Shown here in pieces: positions 8,546 to 17,030 of a stretch of DNA of 64,000 bases. The stretch comes from Pedobacter sp. PACM 27299. GTDB taxonomy: Bacteria > Bacteroidota > Bacteroidia > Sphingobacteriales > Sphingobacteriaceae. A program made the position numbers and the translations under genes. How positions within the stretch are numbered: the stretch's first letter is position 1; every line of letters starts with the position of its first letter. The notes beneath the pieces are model-generated. The model saw only the letters and a program-made list of their open reading frames with translations. It did not search any database and was not told the DNA's origin. The stretch spans positions 2,480,001 to 2,544,000 of the forward strand of contig NZ_CP012996.1 in the NCBI RefSeq assembly GCF_001412655.1, written 5' to 3'.

Positions 8546-9283
8546 TTAGATCACTTTAGCTTCTGTATGTAAAAGCTCGATTAACTGTGCTGCAGACTCT
8601 GCAGGAATCAGTTTCACGGCACCGCGTGGGGCAGGAGTCTCAAACTTAGTGACTTTACTGATCTGCGCGATTTCTTTAGCTTCCACAACTTGCAGCGGCT
8701 TAGATCTTGCAGACATAATGCCTCTCATGTTTGGAATGGTTGGAACTGCAGTACCTTCTGCACAACTTGCAATAAACTTGCCAGTTACAGATACTACTTC
8801 TTTTCCACCTTCAATTTCACGTTCTATAGTGGCAGTCGTTCCATCAAAGTCTAGCTTTTTGATGATGGAGATCGAAGGGATATCTAAAAATTCGCCTACC
8901 ATTGCAGCTACCTGTGATCCATTGTAGTCAATAGATTCACGTCCGCAAAGGATCATGTCGAAGTCTGTGGTTTTCGCATACTCCGCGATCTGGTACGCTG
9001 TGAAGTAAGCATCTCTAGGTTCAGCGTTGATTCTGACAGCATCATCTGCTCCGATGGCAAGTGCTTTTCTTATGGTTGGGTCTGTGGTACTTTCTCCAAC
9101 ATTGATTACGGTAACGGTTCCTTTACCACCCTCACACAACTCAATTGCTTTAGATAAGGCAATTTCATCATACGGATTTACAATAAATTGTACGCCTGAT
9201 GTATTGAATTGTGTATTATCGTTAGTAAAAGTTATTTTTGTCGTTGTGTCGGGCACATTACTGATACAAACTAATATTTTCAT
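8546..9283 (-). CDS. etfB: Electron transfer flavoprotein beta subunit
   Basis: The protein has 245 residues from the ATG at 9283 (MKILVCISNVPDTTTKI), the normal family start. An in-frame ATG at 9301 would fall inside the likely promoter (TAGATTTG, minus strand, 9299-9306) and is rejected. Seen: FIVNPYDEIALSKAIEL, the adenine-nucleotide region AIGADDAVRINAEPRDAYFTA, LCGRESIDYNGSQVAAMVGE, and the late SARSKPLQVVEA that covers the beta-subunit recognition loop region. It forms a heterodimer with EtfA. Confidence 0.95.
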   Translation of the reverse strand: MKILVCISNVPDTTTKITFTNDNTQFNTSGVQFIVNPYDEIALSKAIELCEGGKGTVTVINVGESTTDPTIRKALAIGADDAVRINAEPRDAYFTAYQIAEYAKTTDFDMILCGRESIDYNGSQVAAMVGEFLDIPSISIIKKLDFDGTTATIEREIEGGKEVVSVTGKFIASCAEGTAVPTIPNMRGIMSARSKPLQVVEAKEIAQISKVTKFETPAPRGAVKLIPAESAAQLIELLHTEAKVI

Positions 9284-9298
9284 AAAATTGTCTTTTTG

Positions 9299-9306
9299 CA
9301 AATCTA
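9299..9306 (-). promoter_or_regulatory. etfBA -7 promoter box
   Basis: TAGATTTG on the minus strand matches TAnnTTTG and lies 15 bp before the chosen etfB start. Its place argues against the longer etfB reading frame. The divergent TPR gene starts on the other side, so the spacer of about 45 bp serves both. Confidence 0.5.
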
Positions 9307-9328
9307 ATTAAAAAAGCAGGGATTTAAA

Positions 9329-9664
9329 ATGCAAAGTACCCGATTAGCAAAGTTATTGGAGTTTTTATCCAATGATCCTCATGATCCATTCGTTCTGTAC
9401 GCTTTAGCTACCGAATACAACAATTCAAATGACGTAGAAAAGGCATTTGAATATTACTTAAAACTGACCAGTGATCACCCGGATTATGTAGGTACTTATT
9501 ACCATTTAGGAAAACTTTATGAGAAAGAAGGGCAGAAAGATACTGCACTGGAAACTTATCAGAAAGGGATGGCAGCTGCCAGAAATAAACGGGATATGCA
9601 CGCTTTTTCTGAATTGCAGGGTGCCTATAATTCTGCTGCAGGTCTGGATTACGAAGACGATTAG
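9329..9664 (+). CDS. Small TPR-repeat protein
   Basis: The protein has 111 residues with about two TPR units: DPFVLYALATEYNNSNDVEKAFEYYLKL and DYVGTYYHLGKLYEKEGQKDTALETYQKGMAA (shown here as positions about 17-45 and 50-82). The C-terminus is acidic (LDYEDD). No signal peptide is present, so it is probably cytoplasmic and acts in protein binding; the partner is unknown. The stop is 8 bp before the chromate transporter start, so the two are cotranscribed. Confidence 0.85.
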   Translation: MQSTRLAKLLEFLSNDPHDPFVLYALATEYNNSNDVEKAFEYYLKLTSDHPDYVGTYYHLGKLYEKEGQKDTALETYQKGMAAARNKRDMHAFSELQGAYNSAAGLDYEDD

Positions 9665-9672
9665 CCCAGGAA

Positions 9673-10875
9673 ATGATGAACAAAAGACAACTGTTGTTTA
9701 TCAGAGACGTTTTCCTCTTCACGTTTACTGCTTTTGGAGGCGCCCAGGCACACCTGGCATTATTGCTTAAATATTTTGTAAAAGATGTCAGGTACATTAC
9801 AGAAGAGGAGTTGCTGGAATTAAATGCGCTATCGCAGGTATTGCCCGGTCCGGCTTCTACTCAAACCCTGGTAGGGATCGGGTATAAAGTAGGGGGGGTA
9901 AAGCTGGCCATCCTTACTTTTCTCATCTGGATCATCCCTTCTGCAGCGCTGATGACCTTTGCCGCCATTAGTTTTGGCAAATGGGGACAGCAGCAGAAGT
10001 TCAACGAAATATTGGAGTACATCCAGCCCATCGCCCTTGGGATTGTTGCTTTTGGAGCGTATAATCTGGCGAAGAGAGTGTTGGTTTCACAGCTGACTAT
10101 CTTTCTGGCCGTCGCTGCAGTGGTGGGAACAATGGTGTTGAGAAATGCCTATGTATTTCCAATTGCCATTTTAATCGGTGGGATGATTTCTTCTGCCATT
10201 GGTACGCCTAAAGAAGAAAGTGAACTGAGGGTGCGCTTGTTTTCTAACATCAATCCGAAAAAACTGATCTACTTTATTGGGGTGTTGCTGATTTTAGCCT
10301 CTTTGGGTGCCATCATCAACCGGACCTCTCTTTTTAGTCTGCCAATCAGGTTATTCGAGAATTTTTACCGGAATGGGATTTTCATTTTCGGCGGCGGACA
10401 GGTTTTAGTACCGTTAATGTTTACCGAGTTTGTGGAAATGAAACATTACCTGACGGGAACGGATTTTCTTTCCGGATTTGCCTTACAACAGGCATTACCA
10501 GGTCCGACCTTTTCATTTACCAGCTATGTAGGTGCACTGAGTATGAAAACTTTTGGCTTTGGATTAACCGGTCAGATATTGGGCGGTTTTGTAGCCGTGA
10601 TGGGAATCAACCTGCCAGGTTTGATTTTGGTCCTGTTTATTGTGCCTTTCTGGGAAGATCTGAAAAAGATTTCCCGCATCAAATACTCTATGGTGGGGAT
10701 CAATGCCGTAAGTGTGGGCTTTATTATTGCCGCTTTTATGCTGCTAGTACAGCCAATGGGCTTAAATCTGATGGCAATAGGAGTAATGGTCTGTACTTTT
10801 CTGGTGCTGAACTTCACAAAAATAAGCCCGCCAATTATTGTATTGGCAGGCATATTATTAGGTTATTTCATCTAA
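9673..10875 (+). CDS. chrA: Chromate transporter, full-length CHR family
   Basis: The protein has 400 residues and is a long-chain two-domain CHR protein. Each half carries its signature: FTAFGGAQAHLALL and LPGPASTQT near the N-terminus, then FIFGGGQVLVPLM and ALPGPTFSFTSYVGA in the second half. About ten to twelve membrane segments are likely. In characterised members the protein exports chromate from the cytoplasm, but many homologues transport other anions, so the substrate is a family inference. Two adjacent ATG codons (9673 and 9676) can both serve as the start. Confidence 0.9.
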   Translation: MMNKRQLLFIRDVFLFTFTAFGGAQAHLALLLKYFVKDVRYITEEELLELNALSQVLPGPASTQTLVGIGYKVGGVKLAILTFLIWIIPSAALMTFAAISFGKWGQQQKFNEILEYIQPIALGIVAFGAYNLAKRVLVSQLTIFLAVAAVVGTMVLRNAYVFPIAILIGGMISSAIGTPKEESELRVRLFSNINPKKLIYFIGVLLILASLGAIINRTSLFSLPIRLFENFYRNGIFIFGGGQVLVPLMFTEFVEMKHYLTGTDFLSGFALQQALPGPTFSFTSYVGALSMKTFGFGLTGQILGGFVAVMGINLPGLILVLFIVPFWEDLKKISRIKYSMVGINAVSVGFIIAAFMLLVQPMGLNLMAIGVMVCTFLVLNFTKISPPIIVLAGILLGYFI

Positions 10876-10885
10876 ATTCTATCGT

Positions 10886-12454
10886 TTAAAAAGGAGCGTC
10901 ATCGTCATGCATATCGTCCATTCTGGATGGCTTGATGATGACGTTTCCTGCTGGGCGGTCAAAATCCTGTGATGGAGCCATACCCGCACTGGTGCTATCC
11001 ATAGAGAAGGAAGTAGGTGCTGCAAAGTTATCCTCCAAATCTGTAAATTTAACGTATTTACCGATGAAGCGTAAGGGAACAATACCGGTTTCACCGTTAC
11101 GGTGCTTCGCGATAATTACCTCTCCAATACCTGCTTGCGAACGTCCTTGCTCATCTTCTGTGATCCCGTAATATTCCGGTCGGTATAGGAAGAGTACCAT
11201 ATCCGCATCCTGCTCAATGGAACCAGATTCACGTAAATCCGATAGCATCGGGCGCTTGCCGTTCTGACCAGGTCTGCTCTCTACCGCACGACTCAGCTGA
11301 GAAAGTGCCAGTACAGGAACGTTTAGTTCTTTAGCTACAGATTTCAGGGCCCTGGAAATACTACCGATCTCCTGCTCCCTGTTTCCACCACCACCTTCAC
11401 CTTTACCATGCATCAGCTGCAAGTAATCGATGATGATCAGTTGTAAGTCGTATTGTGATTTTAACCTTCTGCATTTCGCTCTGAACTCAAAGATGTTCAG
11501 AGCAGGCGTATCGTCAATTAATAAGGGTGCTTCTGTTAAAGTGCCGATTTTACTGTGAAGCTGCTGCCATTCCCATTCTGCCAGGTTTCCTTTTCTGATT
11601 TTCTCCTGTTCGATTTCCGTTTCTCCGGAAATCAAACGATTCACCAACTGTACTGAGGACATCTCCAGGGAGAATACCACTACAGGACGTTTGAAATCTA
11701 CTGCCGCATTTCTAGCGCAGGTCAGTACGAAGGCCGTCTTTCCCATCGCCGGACGTGCCGCGATGATCACTAAATCTGAAGGCTGCCATCCACCGGTAAT
11801 CCGGTCTAAGTCAGTAAATCCGGAAGGTACACCCGTTAAACCGTCGCTTTTTCCGCGAAGCGCTTCTAAAGTAGCTAAAGATTGTTTTACAATCTCATCC
11901 ATTTTCTGGGTATCCCTGCGCAGGTTATTCTGTGCTATGTCAAACAGATTTTTCTCTGCATGATCCAGCAGGTCGAAAATATCTGTCGTATCTTCGTAAG
12001 CATTTTGGATGATCTCAGAAGAGATCCTGATCAGTTCTCTCTGAATGTATTTTTGAGAAATAATCCTCGAATGGTATTCAATGTTTGCTGCAGAAGCAAC
12101 CCTGTTGGTTAAATTGGTGATGTAGTAAGCACCGCCTACCATCTCCAGTAAACCCAGATTCCTCAATTCTGCGGTAACGGTTAAAATATCTACAGGTTTT
12201 GATTTCTGGAATAATAAGGCAATGGCCTCGAAGATCTTTTTATGCGCTTCCGCATAAAATACTTCTGGTTTTAAGATGTCAATTACAGTAGAAAGGGCGT
12301 CCTTTTCTAGCATTAAAGCACCTAAAACAGCTTCTTCAAGGTCTAATGCCTGAGGTGGTATCTTTCCCATGGTATTCATGGAATTGCTGATTCTGGCCTT
12401 TCTGGCAGTGAAGGTAGCTTTATCTTGTCCCTGATTTCCGTTGTCGTTACTCAT
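10886..12454 (-). CDS. dnaB: Replicative DNA helicase DnaB
   Basis: The protein has 522 residues. The N-terminal helical domain begins with GKIPPQALDLEEAVLGALML, the usual DnaB entry. The RecA-like domain has Walker A AARPAMGKTAF near residue 230, Walker B LIIIDYLQLM, QEIGSISRALKSVAKELNVP and LSQLSRAVESR, then SDLRESGSIEQDADMVLFLYRPEYY. It unwinds DNA ahead of the replisome as a hexamer. The C-terminal tail of about 50 residues after KYVKFTDLEDNF is low in conservation and rich in D, S and P, as is common in Bacteroidota. Confidence 0.97.
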   Translation of the reverse strand: MSNDNGNQGQDKATFTARKARISNSMNTMGKIPPQALDLEEAVLGALMLEKDALSTVIDILKPEVFYAEAHKKIFEAIALLFQKSKPVDILTVTAELRNLGLLEMVGGAYYITNLTNRVASAANIEYHSRIISQKYIQRELIRISSEIIQNAYEDTTDIFDLLDHAEKNLFDIAQNNLRRDTQKMDEIVKQSLATLEALRGKSDGLTGVPSGFTDLDRITGGWQPSDLVIIAARPAMGKTAFVLTCARNAAVDFKRPVVVFSLEMSSVQLVNRLISGETEIEQEKIRKGNLAEWEWQQLHSKIGTLTEAPLLIDDTPALNIFEFRAKCRRLKSQYDLQLIIIDYLQLMHGKGEGGGGNREQEIGSISRALKSVAKELNVPVLALSQLSRAVESRPGQNGKRPMLSDLRESGSIEQDADMVLFLYRPEYYGITEDEQGRSQAGIGEVIIAKHRNGETGIVPLRFIGKYVKFTDLEDNFAAPTSFSMDSTSAGMAPSQDFDRPAGNVIIKPSRMDDMHDDDAPF

Positions 12455-12637
12455 GGGTACAAAAATATGGAAAAATTAGGGCCTTTGCTTAATTCTTTTA
12501 TGAACATTTAAAAAGAGTAAATACTGGATTTGCAGTTGTAAATTTAAGGAAGGCCGGTTTTTCTCAAGCGAACTGTGTGGAAAACAGTGATTTAGCGCGC
12601 TCGCAAAATTGGTTTCCTTTAATCGCATTATTTCAGC

Positions 12638-12645
12638 TATTTTTG
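12638..12645 (+). promoter_or_regulatory. rlmB -7 promoter box
   Basis: TATTTTTG fits TAnnTTTG and lies 19 bp before the rlmB start codon. No TTG is seen at the expected -33 distance. The rest of the 210-bp gap to dnaB shows no further gene. Confidence 0.4.
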
Positions 12646-12664
12646 CGCTTCAATTTTAAGAAAG

Positions 12665-13435
12665 ATGGAACATTCGAGGAGACCTGCGAGAGCTAAAGAA
12701 AATAATGAATTCGTATTTGGCATACGAGCTGTAATAGAAGCTATTAAAGCTGGTAAAGATATTGAAAGTATTTATATTCAGCGTGGATTAGGCGGCGATC
12801 TGATCGTGGAGCTGAAAGGATATTTGAAAGATGTGGATGCACCAGTTCATAATGTTCCGGTAGAAAAGCTGAACAGAATGACCTTAAAGAATCACCAGGG
12901 TGTGATTGCGGTGATTTCTGCCATTACTTTCCAGAAAATTGAAGACATTATCCCTGCAGTTTATGAGAAAGGTGAAGTGCCATTGGTATTGATCCTGGAT
13001 GGCATTACCGATGTGCGTAACATGGGGGCAATTGCCAGAACAGCGGCTTGCGCTGGTGCACATGCCATCATTGTACCTACTAAAAACTCCGCACAGATTA
13101 ATGCAGATGCGATTAAAACTTCGGCAGGAGCATTATTCAGCATTCCGGTATGCAGACATCCGAACCTTCATAAAGTAGCTTTGTACTTGCAGGATTGTGG
13201 TTTGCAGATTGTTGCCTGTACAGAAAAAACCAATGATTTGATTTATGCACCTGATTATACTGCACCTACAGCGATTGTAATGGGAGCAGAAGATGAAGGG
13301 ATTTCAAATGACATCATGAGAATGGCAAATCACCTGGCTAAAATCCCAATGATTGGAGAGATCAGCTCACTGAATGTATCCGTTTCGGCAGGTGTAATTC
13401 TTTACGAAGCGATCAGACAGCGTCAGAGCCTATAA
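12665..13435 (+). CDS. rlmB: 23S rRNA (guanosine-2'-O)-methyltransferase RlmB-type
   Basis: The protein has 256 residues. The N-terminal RNA-binding domain starts with FVFGIRAVIEAIKAGKDIES and includes LNRMTLKNHQGVIAVIS. The SpoU/TrmH knot domain has ITDVRNMGAIARTAACAGAH, AIVMGAEDEGIS and IPMIGEISSLNVSVSAGV, the three SAM-binding motifs. RlmB methylates a 23S rRNA guanosine (G2251 in E. coli); other SpoU members act on different sites, so the exact position is inferred from the closest family. A strong terminator follows. Confidence 0.9.
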   Translation: MEHSRRPARAKENNEFVFGIRAVIEAIKAGKDIESIYIQRGLGGDLIVELKGYLKDVDAPVHNVPVEKLNRMTLKNHQGVIAVISAITFQKIEDIIPAVYEKGEVPLVLILDGITDVRNMGAIARTAACAGAHAIIVPTKNSAQINADAIKTSAGALFSIPVCRHPNLHKVALYLQDCGLQIVACTEKTNDLIYAPDYTAPTAIVMGAEDEGISNDIMRMANHLAKIPMIGEISSLNVSVSAGVILYEAIRQRQSL

Positions 13436-13462
13436 TTTTAAGAATTTATATTTTGATATTTT

Positions 13463-13494
13463 GGGAGCCTGCAAAACAGGCTCCCATTTTTTTT
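13463..13494. terminator. Terminator between rlmB and the Hsp70-like gene
   Basis: The stem GGGAGCCTG / CAGGCTCCC with loop CAAAA is followed by an eight-T run on the plus strand. The stop codon of the convergent Hsp70-like gene sits in that T run. Confidence 0.9.
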
Positions 13495-14764
13495 AGGCTT
13501 CTTCAAACAAGTATCCACTATAAGCCAGTCCTTTGGCTACACTGATAAAGTTGTCGCCTGAATTGACCGGTACGCCGGGAAACCTGCTGTTGAACAAATC
13601 TTTTACTGCCGATACCATGGAAGTTCCACCGGTCAGGAATAAACTGTCAATCTCTGCAGGATTGATCTTGTTTTTCGTTAAAAACTCTTCCAGATATAGA
13701 CTGATCTTTCTTAAATCCTTCTGAATAATTTTGTTGTATTGCTCCAGTGTCACCTCCTGATTAATATCGATCTCCATATTGTGGTAGACAAATGGGGCAG
13801 CTTCCTGTTTCGATAAACTCACCTTTGTTTTCTCAATAGATTGAAATACGGAATAACCCAGGTTGTGGTCCGTTAAGGTAATCAGATTTTTGAATTTCGG
13901 ATCCTGTTTAGAGTAATGGTAATAGGTTTGAATGTCGTTCCTCACCTTAATGCCGTTAAAGAAGTTCATTTGCTCCCAGGAACAGATATTACTGAAATAG
14001 GAGTTAGGGACGGTCAGCATTTTACCTGGTGCAGCTTCGTAAAGGGTGTCTTTGCCAAAATGAGGAGTGCCCTGATCCCACATGAAAGAGGAATCAAAAC
14101 TATCTCCGCCAATGTAAATACCACCGGTAGCAAGAATGTCATTCTTACGGTCTTTACTGCCTACTTTTTCAGGATCCAGTTCGAGATAGGTGAAATCTGT
14201 TGTTCCACCGCCAAGATCGGCAACCAGTACTTTCTCTTTTTTAGTGATCGACTGCTCATAAGCAAAAGCCGCCCCAATAGGCTCAAATTGAAAACGGAAG
14301 TCGGTAAAGCCGGCATTCTCGGCCGCTTTGTTTAAGCGTTTTTGAGCCAGTGCATCTTTTGTGGAACTCTCATCGTCAAAGAAAACCGGTCGGCCGATGA
14401 TGGCTTTCTGGCAATCATAGCCGATGATTTTATCTGCTTTCGCCTTCAGGTCTTTTAAGATCAGCGTCACCAGGTCAGAAGCATTATATTTCTTAGTGAA
14501 TACGCGGGTTTCAATGAAACTACTTCTCGGCAGTACTCTTTTAACCGACTTCATGAAACGGCCTTTCATGCCATCATTGATATAGGCGTTTATCGCATCT
14601 TCTCCCACATAATAAGTGATGGAATCTGTTTCAGTAGCCTCATCCTTGAAGTATAGAATGGAAGGAACAGTAATGGTAGCGATGATTTCTTTTTTTTCAT
14701 CGTCATAAATGGATAGGGCAGAATTGGTAGTTCCAAAGTCAATTCCGTATAAGTACTTAGTCAT
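13493..14764 (-). CDS. Hsp70-like ATPase of the YegD type
   Basis: The protein has 423 residues and holds only an Hsp70-type ATPase domain with no substrate-binding domain. Seen: LYGIDFGTTNSALSIYD at the start (phosphate 1 loop), VLVADLGGGTTDFTYLEL (phosphate 2) near residue 180, and SLFLTGGTSMVSAVKDLF (adenosine loop) near residue 380. This layout fits the YegD group of actin-like ATPases, for which no client is established. It faces rlmB across a shared terminator and lies next to manC, which is closed by its own terminator, so it is probably a single-gene unit. Confidence 0.85.
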   Translation of the reverse strand: MTKYLYGIDFGTTNSALSIYDDEKKEIIATITVPSILYFKDEATETDSITYYVGEDAINAYINDGMKGRFMKSVKRVLPRSSFIETRVFTKKYNASDLVTLILKDLKAKADKIIGYDCQKAIIGRPVFFDDESSTKDALAQKRLNKAAENAGFTDFRFQFEPIGAAFAYEQSITKKEKVLVADLGGGTTDFTYLELDPEKVGSKDRKNDILATGGIYIGGDSFDSSFMWDQGTPHFGKDTLYEAAPGKMLTVPNSYFSNICSWEQMNFFNGIKVRNDIQTYYHYSKQDPKFKNLITLTDHNLGYSVFQSIEKTKVSLSKQEAAPFVYHNMEIDINQEVTLEQYNKIIQKDLRKISLYLEEFLTKNKINPAEIDSLFLTGGTSMVSAVKDLFNSRFPGVPVNSGDNFISVAKGLAYSGYLFEEA

Positions 14765-14797
14765 TGTAATGAGAAATTTGGGGCAAGAAAAAATGAT

Positions 14798-14844
14798 AAA
14801 AACAATACATCCGGATTTCGGCTGAAGCTAGAATCCGGATGTAT
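14798..14844 (-). terminator. manC terminator
   Basis: A perfect 13-bp stem (14805-14817 with 14832-14844) is followed on the minus strand by TGTTTTTATC. It lies 24 bp after the manC stop and before the Hsp70-like gene. Confidence 0.8.
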
Positions 14845-14867
14845 CATGAAAAAAGGTAAACGCTTGT

Positions 14868-15959
14868 TTATATATACTTTGTACCGAATTTTGATTTTAC
14901 ATCGGCAACTATCTGTTTAATGTTTTGTTCTTCTGTTCTTGGGCAGATCATCAATGTGTTGTTGGATTCCACTACAATGTAGTCGTGAAGGCCTTGAAGG
15001 ATCACCAATTTGTCTTTTGGTACATTCACCATGCAGTTTGAGGAATCAAACATCATCACTTTTTCTGCTGGTATAACGGCATTTCCTACGTAATCATGTT
15101 CTGCAATTTCATAGATGGACGCCCAGGTACCCAGGTCTGACCAGCCAAAATCTGCAGGAAGGACGTATACATTGTCGGCTTTTTCCATAATCCCAAAATC
15201 TATAGAGATATTGGTGCACTGCTGATAAGCGTCGCTAATGAAGTTTGCCTCCCTTTCAGTGTTGTAGATCGGATTCCCCTGAAGGAAGATCTCATGCATG
15301 TCCGGAAGGTGCTTAGAGAAGGCCTTAGTGATTGACTTGGCCGACCAGATAAATATTCCGGCATTCCATAGGAAATCACCGCTCTGAATAAATGATTTTG
15401 CCAGGTCCAGGTTGGGCTTCTCCGTGAAAATCTTCACCTTGTGAATCTGATCATCCGTAGGAAGGGTGTTTTCTACATATTGAATGTACCCATATCCGGT
15501 GTCCGGTCTGCTTGGTTTGATCCCCAGAGTGATCAGACAATCATTTTCTGAAGCTGCTTTTAAAGATTGTTCAATCGCAGCGATAAATGCGTCCTGATTG
15601 GTAATGGTATGGTCTGAAGGTGCAACCACAATGGTGGCGTCAGGATTCAGGTTAAGGATTTTCATGGAACCATAAGAAACGCATGGAGCCGTGTTTCTCA
15701 TGATGGGCTCGGCAAGTATTTGGTTGACTGCCAGATCTGGCAATTGTTCTTTAACGATATCTGTATAGATCTCATTGGTCACTACAAAAATATTCTCTGG
15801 TGGACAGACTTTTAAAAAACGCTCATAAGTGCTTTGAATGAGTGTCTTTCCAATTCCGAAAAAGTCGATAAACTGCTTAGGGAATTCTGTTCTGCTTACT
15901 GGCCAAAATCTACTGCCAACGCCACCGGCCATTATTAATGCGTAATTATTTTTATTCAT
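14868..15959 (-). CDS. manC: Mannose-1-phosphate guanylyltransferase
   Basis: The protein has 363 residues and makes GDP-mannose from GTP and mannose 1-phosphate. The nucleotide-binding start IMAGGVGSRFWPVSRTEFPKQF (from residue 9) and VAPSDHTITN near 110 are the family signatures, as are FTEKPNLDLAKSF and FLWNAGIFIWS. The length is that of the single-function form; the cupin phosphomannose isomerase domain found in long ManC is absent. It starts 16 bp after the kdsD stop, so the two form an operon for sugar precursors of surface polysaccharide. Confidence 0.94.
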   Translation of the reverse strand: MNKNNYALIMAGGVGSRFWPVSRTEFPKQFIDFFGIGKTLIQSTYERFLKVCPPENIFVVTNEIYTDIVKEQLPDLAVNQILAEPIMRNTAPCVSYGSMKILNLNPDATIVVAPSDHTITNQDAFIAAIEQSLKAASENDCLITLGIKPSRPDTGYGYIQYVENTLPTDDQIHKVKIFTEKPNLDLAKSFIQSGDFLWNAGIFIWSAKSITKAFSKHLPDMHEIFLQGNPIYNTEREANFISDAYQQCTNISIDFGIMEKADNVYVLPADFGWSDLGTWASIYEIAEHDYVGNAVIPAEKVMMFDSSNCMVNVPKDKLVILQGLHDYIVVESNNTLMICPRTEEQNIKQIVADVKSKFGTKYI

Positions 15960-15975
15960 GCTAAATCGAAAGTAT

Positions 15976-16941
15976 TTAAATTATGCCTTCCTGTAGAAGG
16001 TCATGTAAATGGATCATCCCAAAATACGCTCCGCCATCTGTCACTAATAATTGAGTGATGTTATTCTCCTTAATCATTTCCAGTGCATTGATGGCTAAAA
16101 GATCTTTTTCAATAGTTTTAGGATGAGGATTCATGAGATCGCTTGCTTTAATGTCGGCTAAATTAGTATGTTTTTCTAACATTCTCCTGATATCTCCGTC
16201 AGTAATGATCCCTAAAATCGCATCCGCCTCAATAACAACCACTGCACCTAAACGGTTTTGACTAATTTCAATAATCACATCTTTTACGGAAGCCGATGCT
16301 GGAATGCTGGGTTTCTGGTTTTTAACCGCAATATCACCTGATTTTAAATACAGTCTTTTTCCCAAAGCGCCTCCGGGATGGTACCTCCCAAAATCTTCTT
16401 CATTGAAATTTCTTGCATTCAGCAGACAAATCGCCAGGGCATCACCCATTGCCAATTGGGCAGTAGTGCTGGTGGTGGGAGCCAGGTTATGCGGACAAGC
16501 TTCTTTGGCCACGGTGGTATTCAGGATCAGGTCTGCCTGCGCGGCAAGATCTGAATTGAGCTGTCCCACCATTCCGATCATCAGGTTGCCGGATTGCTTC
16601 AATAAGGGCGCAAGAACTTTGATCTCAGGGGTGTTTCCGCTTTTGGAAATACAAATCACAATGTCTTCTTTCTGGATCATTCCAAGGTCGCCATGCACCG
16701 CATCTGCAGCATGCATGAAGCTGGATGGAGTACCCGTAGAATTGAAAGTTGCCACTATTTTTTGGGCAATAATGGCGCTTTTGCCGATTCCGGTCACGAT
16801 AACACGTCCGTTACATTGCAGAATATGGTCGATAATCTGGCAAAAATCATCATTTATATGGTCAATTAGCCCCAAAATGGATTGTGCTTCCAGTTGTAAC
16901 GTGTTGACTGCGTCCTCGATAATCGCTTTTTTACTTTTCAA
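15976..16941 (-). CDS. kdsD: Arabinose-5-phosphate isomerase (KDO pathway)
   Basis: The protein has 321 residues and converts ribulose 5-phosphate to arabinose 5-phosphate, the first step to KDO. The SIS domain (about 30-200) carries VTGIGKSAIIAQKIVATFNS, the SFMHAADAVHGDLG segment and ISKSGNTPEI. Two CBS domains follow, with NRLGAVVVIEADAILGIITDGDIRR at about 230-255 and the last at the C-terminus. The order fits KdsD/KpsF/GutQ. kdsA lies 2.3 kb away beyond recQ, which supports the KDO assignment. A -7 box (TAATTTTG, minus, 16979-16986) precedes it. Confidence 0.94.
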   Translation of the reverse strand: MKSKKAIIEDAVNTLQLEAQSILGLIDHINDDFCQIIDHILQCNGRVIVTGIGKSAIIAQKIVATFNSTGTPSSFMHAADAVHGDLGMIQKEDIVICISKSGNTPEIKVLAPLLKQSGNLMIGMVGQLNSDLAAQADLILNTTVAKEACPHNLAPTTSTTAQLAMGDALAICLLNARNFNEEDFGRYHPGGALGKRLYLKSGDIAVKNQKPSIPASASVKDVIIEISQNRLGAVVVIEADAILGIITDGDIRRMLEKHTNLADIKASDLMNPHPKTIEKDLLAINALEMIKENNITQLLVTDGGAYFGMIHLHDLLQEGII

Positions 16942-16978
16942 ACAGAATTTATTAGTATATTGATGCTTTGAATTAGTG

Positions 16979-16986
16979 CAAAATTA
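16979..16986 (-). promoter_or_regulatory. kdsD-manC -7 promoter box
   Basis: TAATTTTG on the minus strand fits TAnnTTTG and lies 38 bp before the kdsD start. The recQ gene starts divergently from the same 89-bp spacer. Confidence 0.45.
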
Positions 16987-17030
16987 TGTTATTTTGAAGT
17001 AAATATAGCACTGAATATTTTATACGCGTA

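Noticed and set aside
9408..9797. Minus-strand 129-codon frame over the TPR gene and chrA start
   Set aside because: It crosses two well-supported plus-strand genes.
13916..14335. Plus-strand 139-codon frame opposite the Hsp70-like gene
   Set aside because: Antisense to the conserved ATPase domain, with no start context or family signal.
16304..16963. Plus-strand 219-codon frame opposite kdsD
   Set aside because: It is antisense to a complete kdsD gene with all motifs and has no protein-like family pattern.
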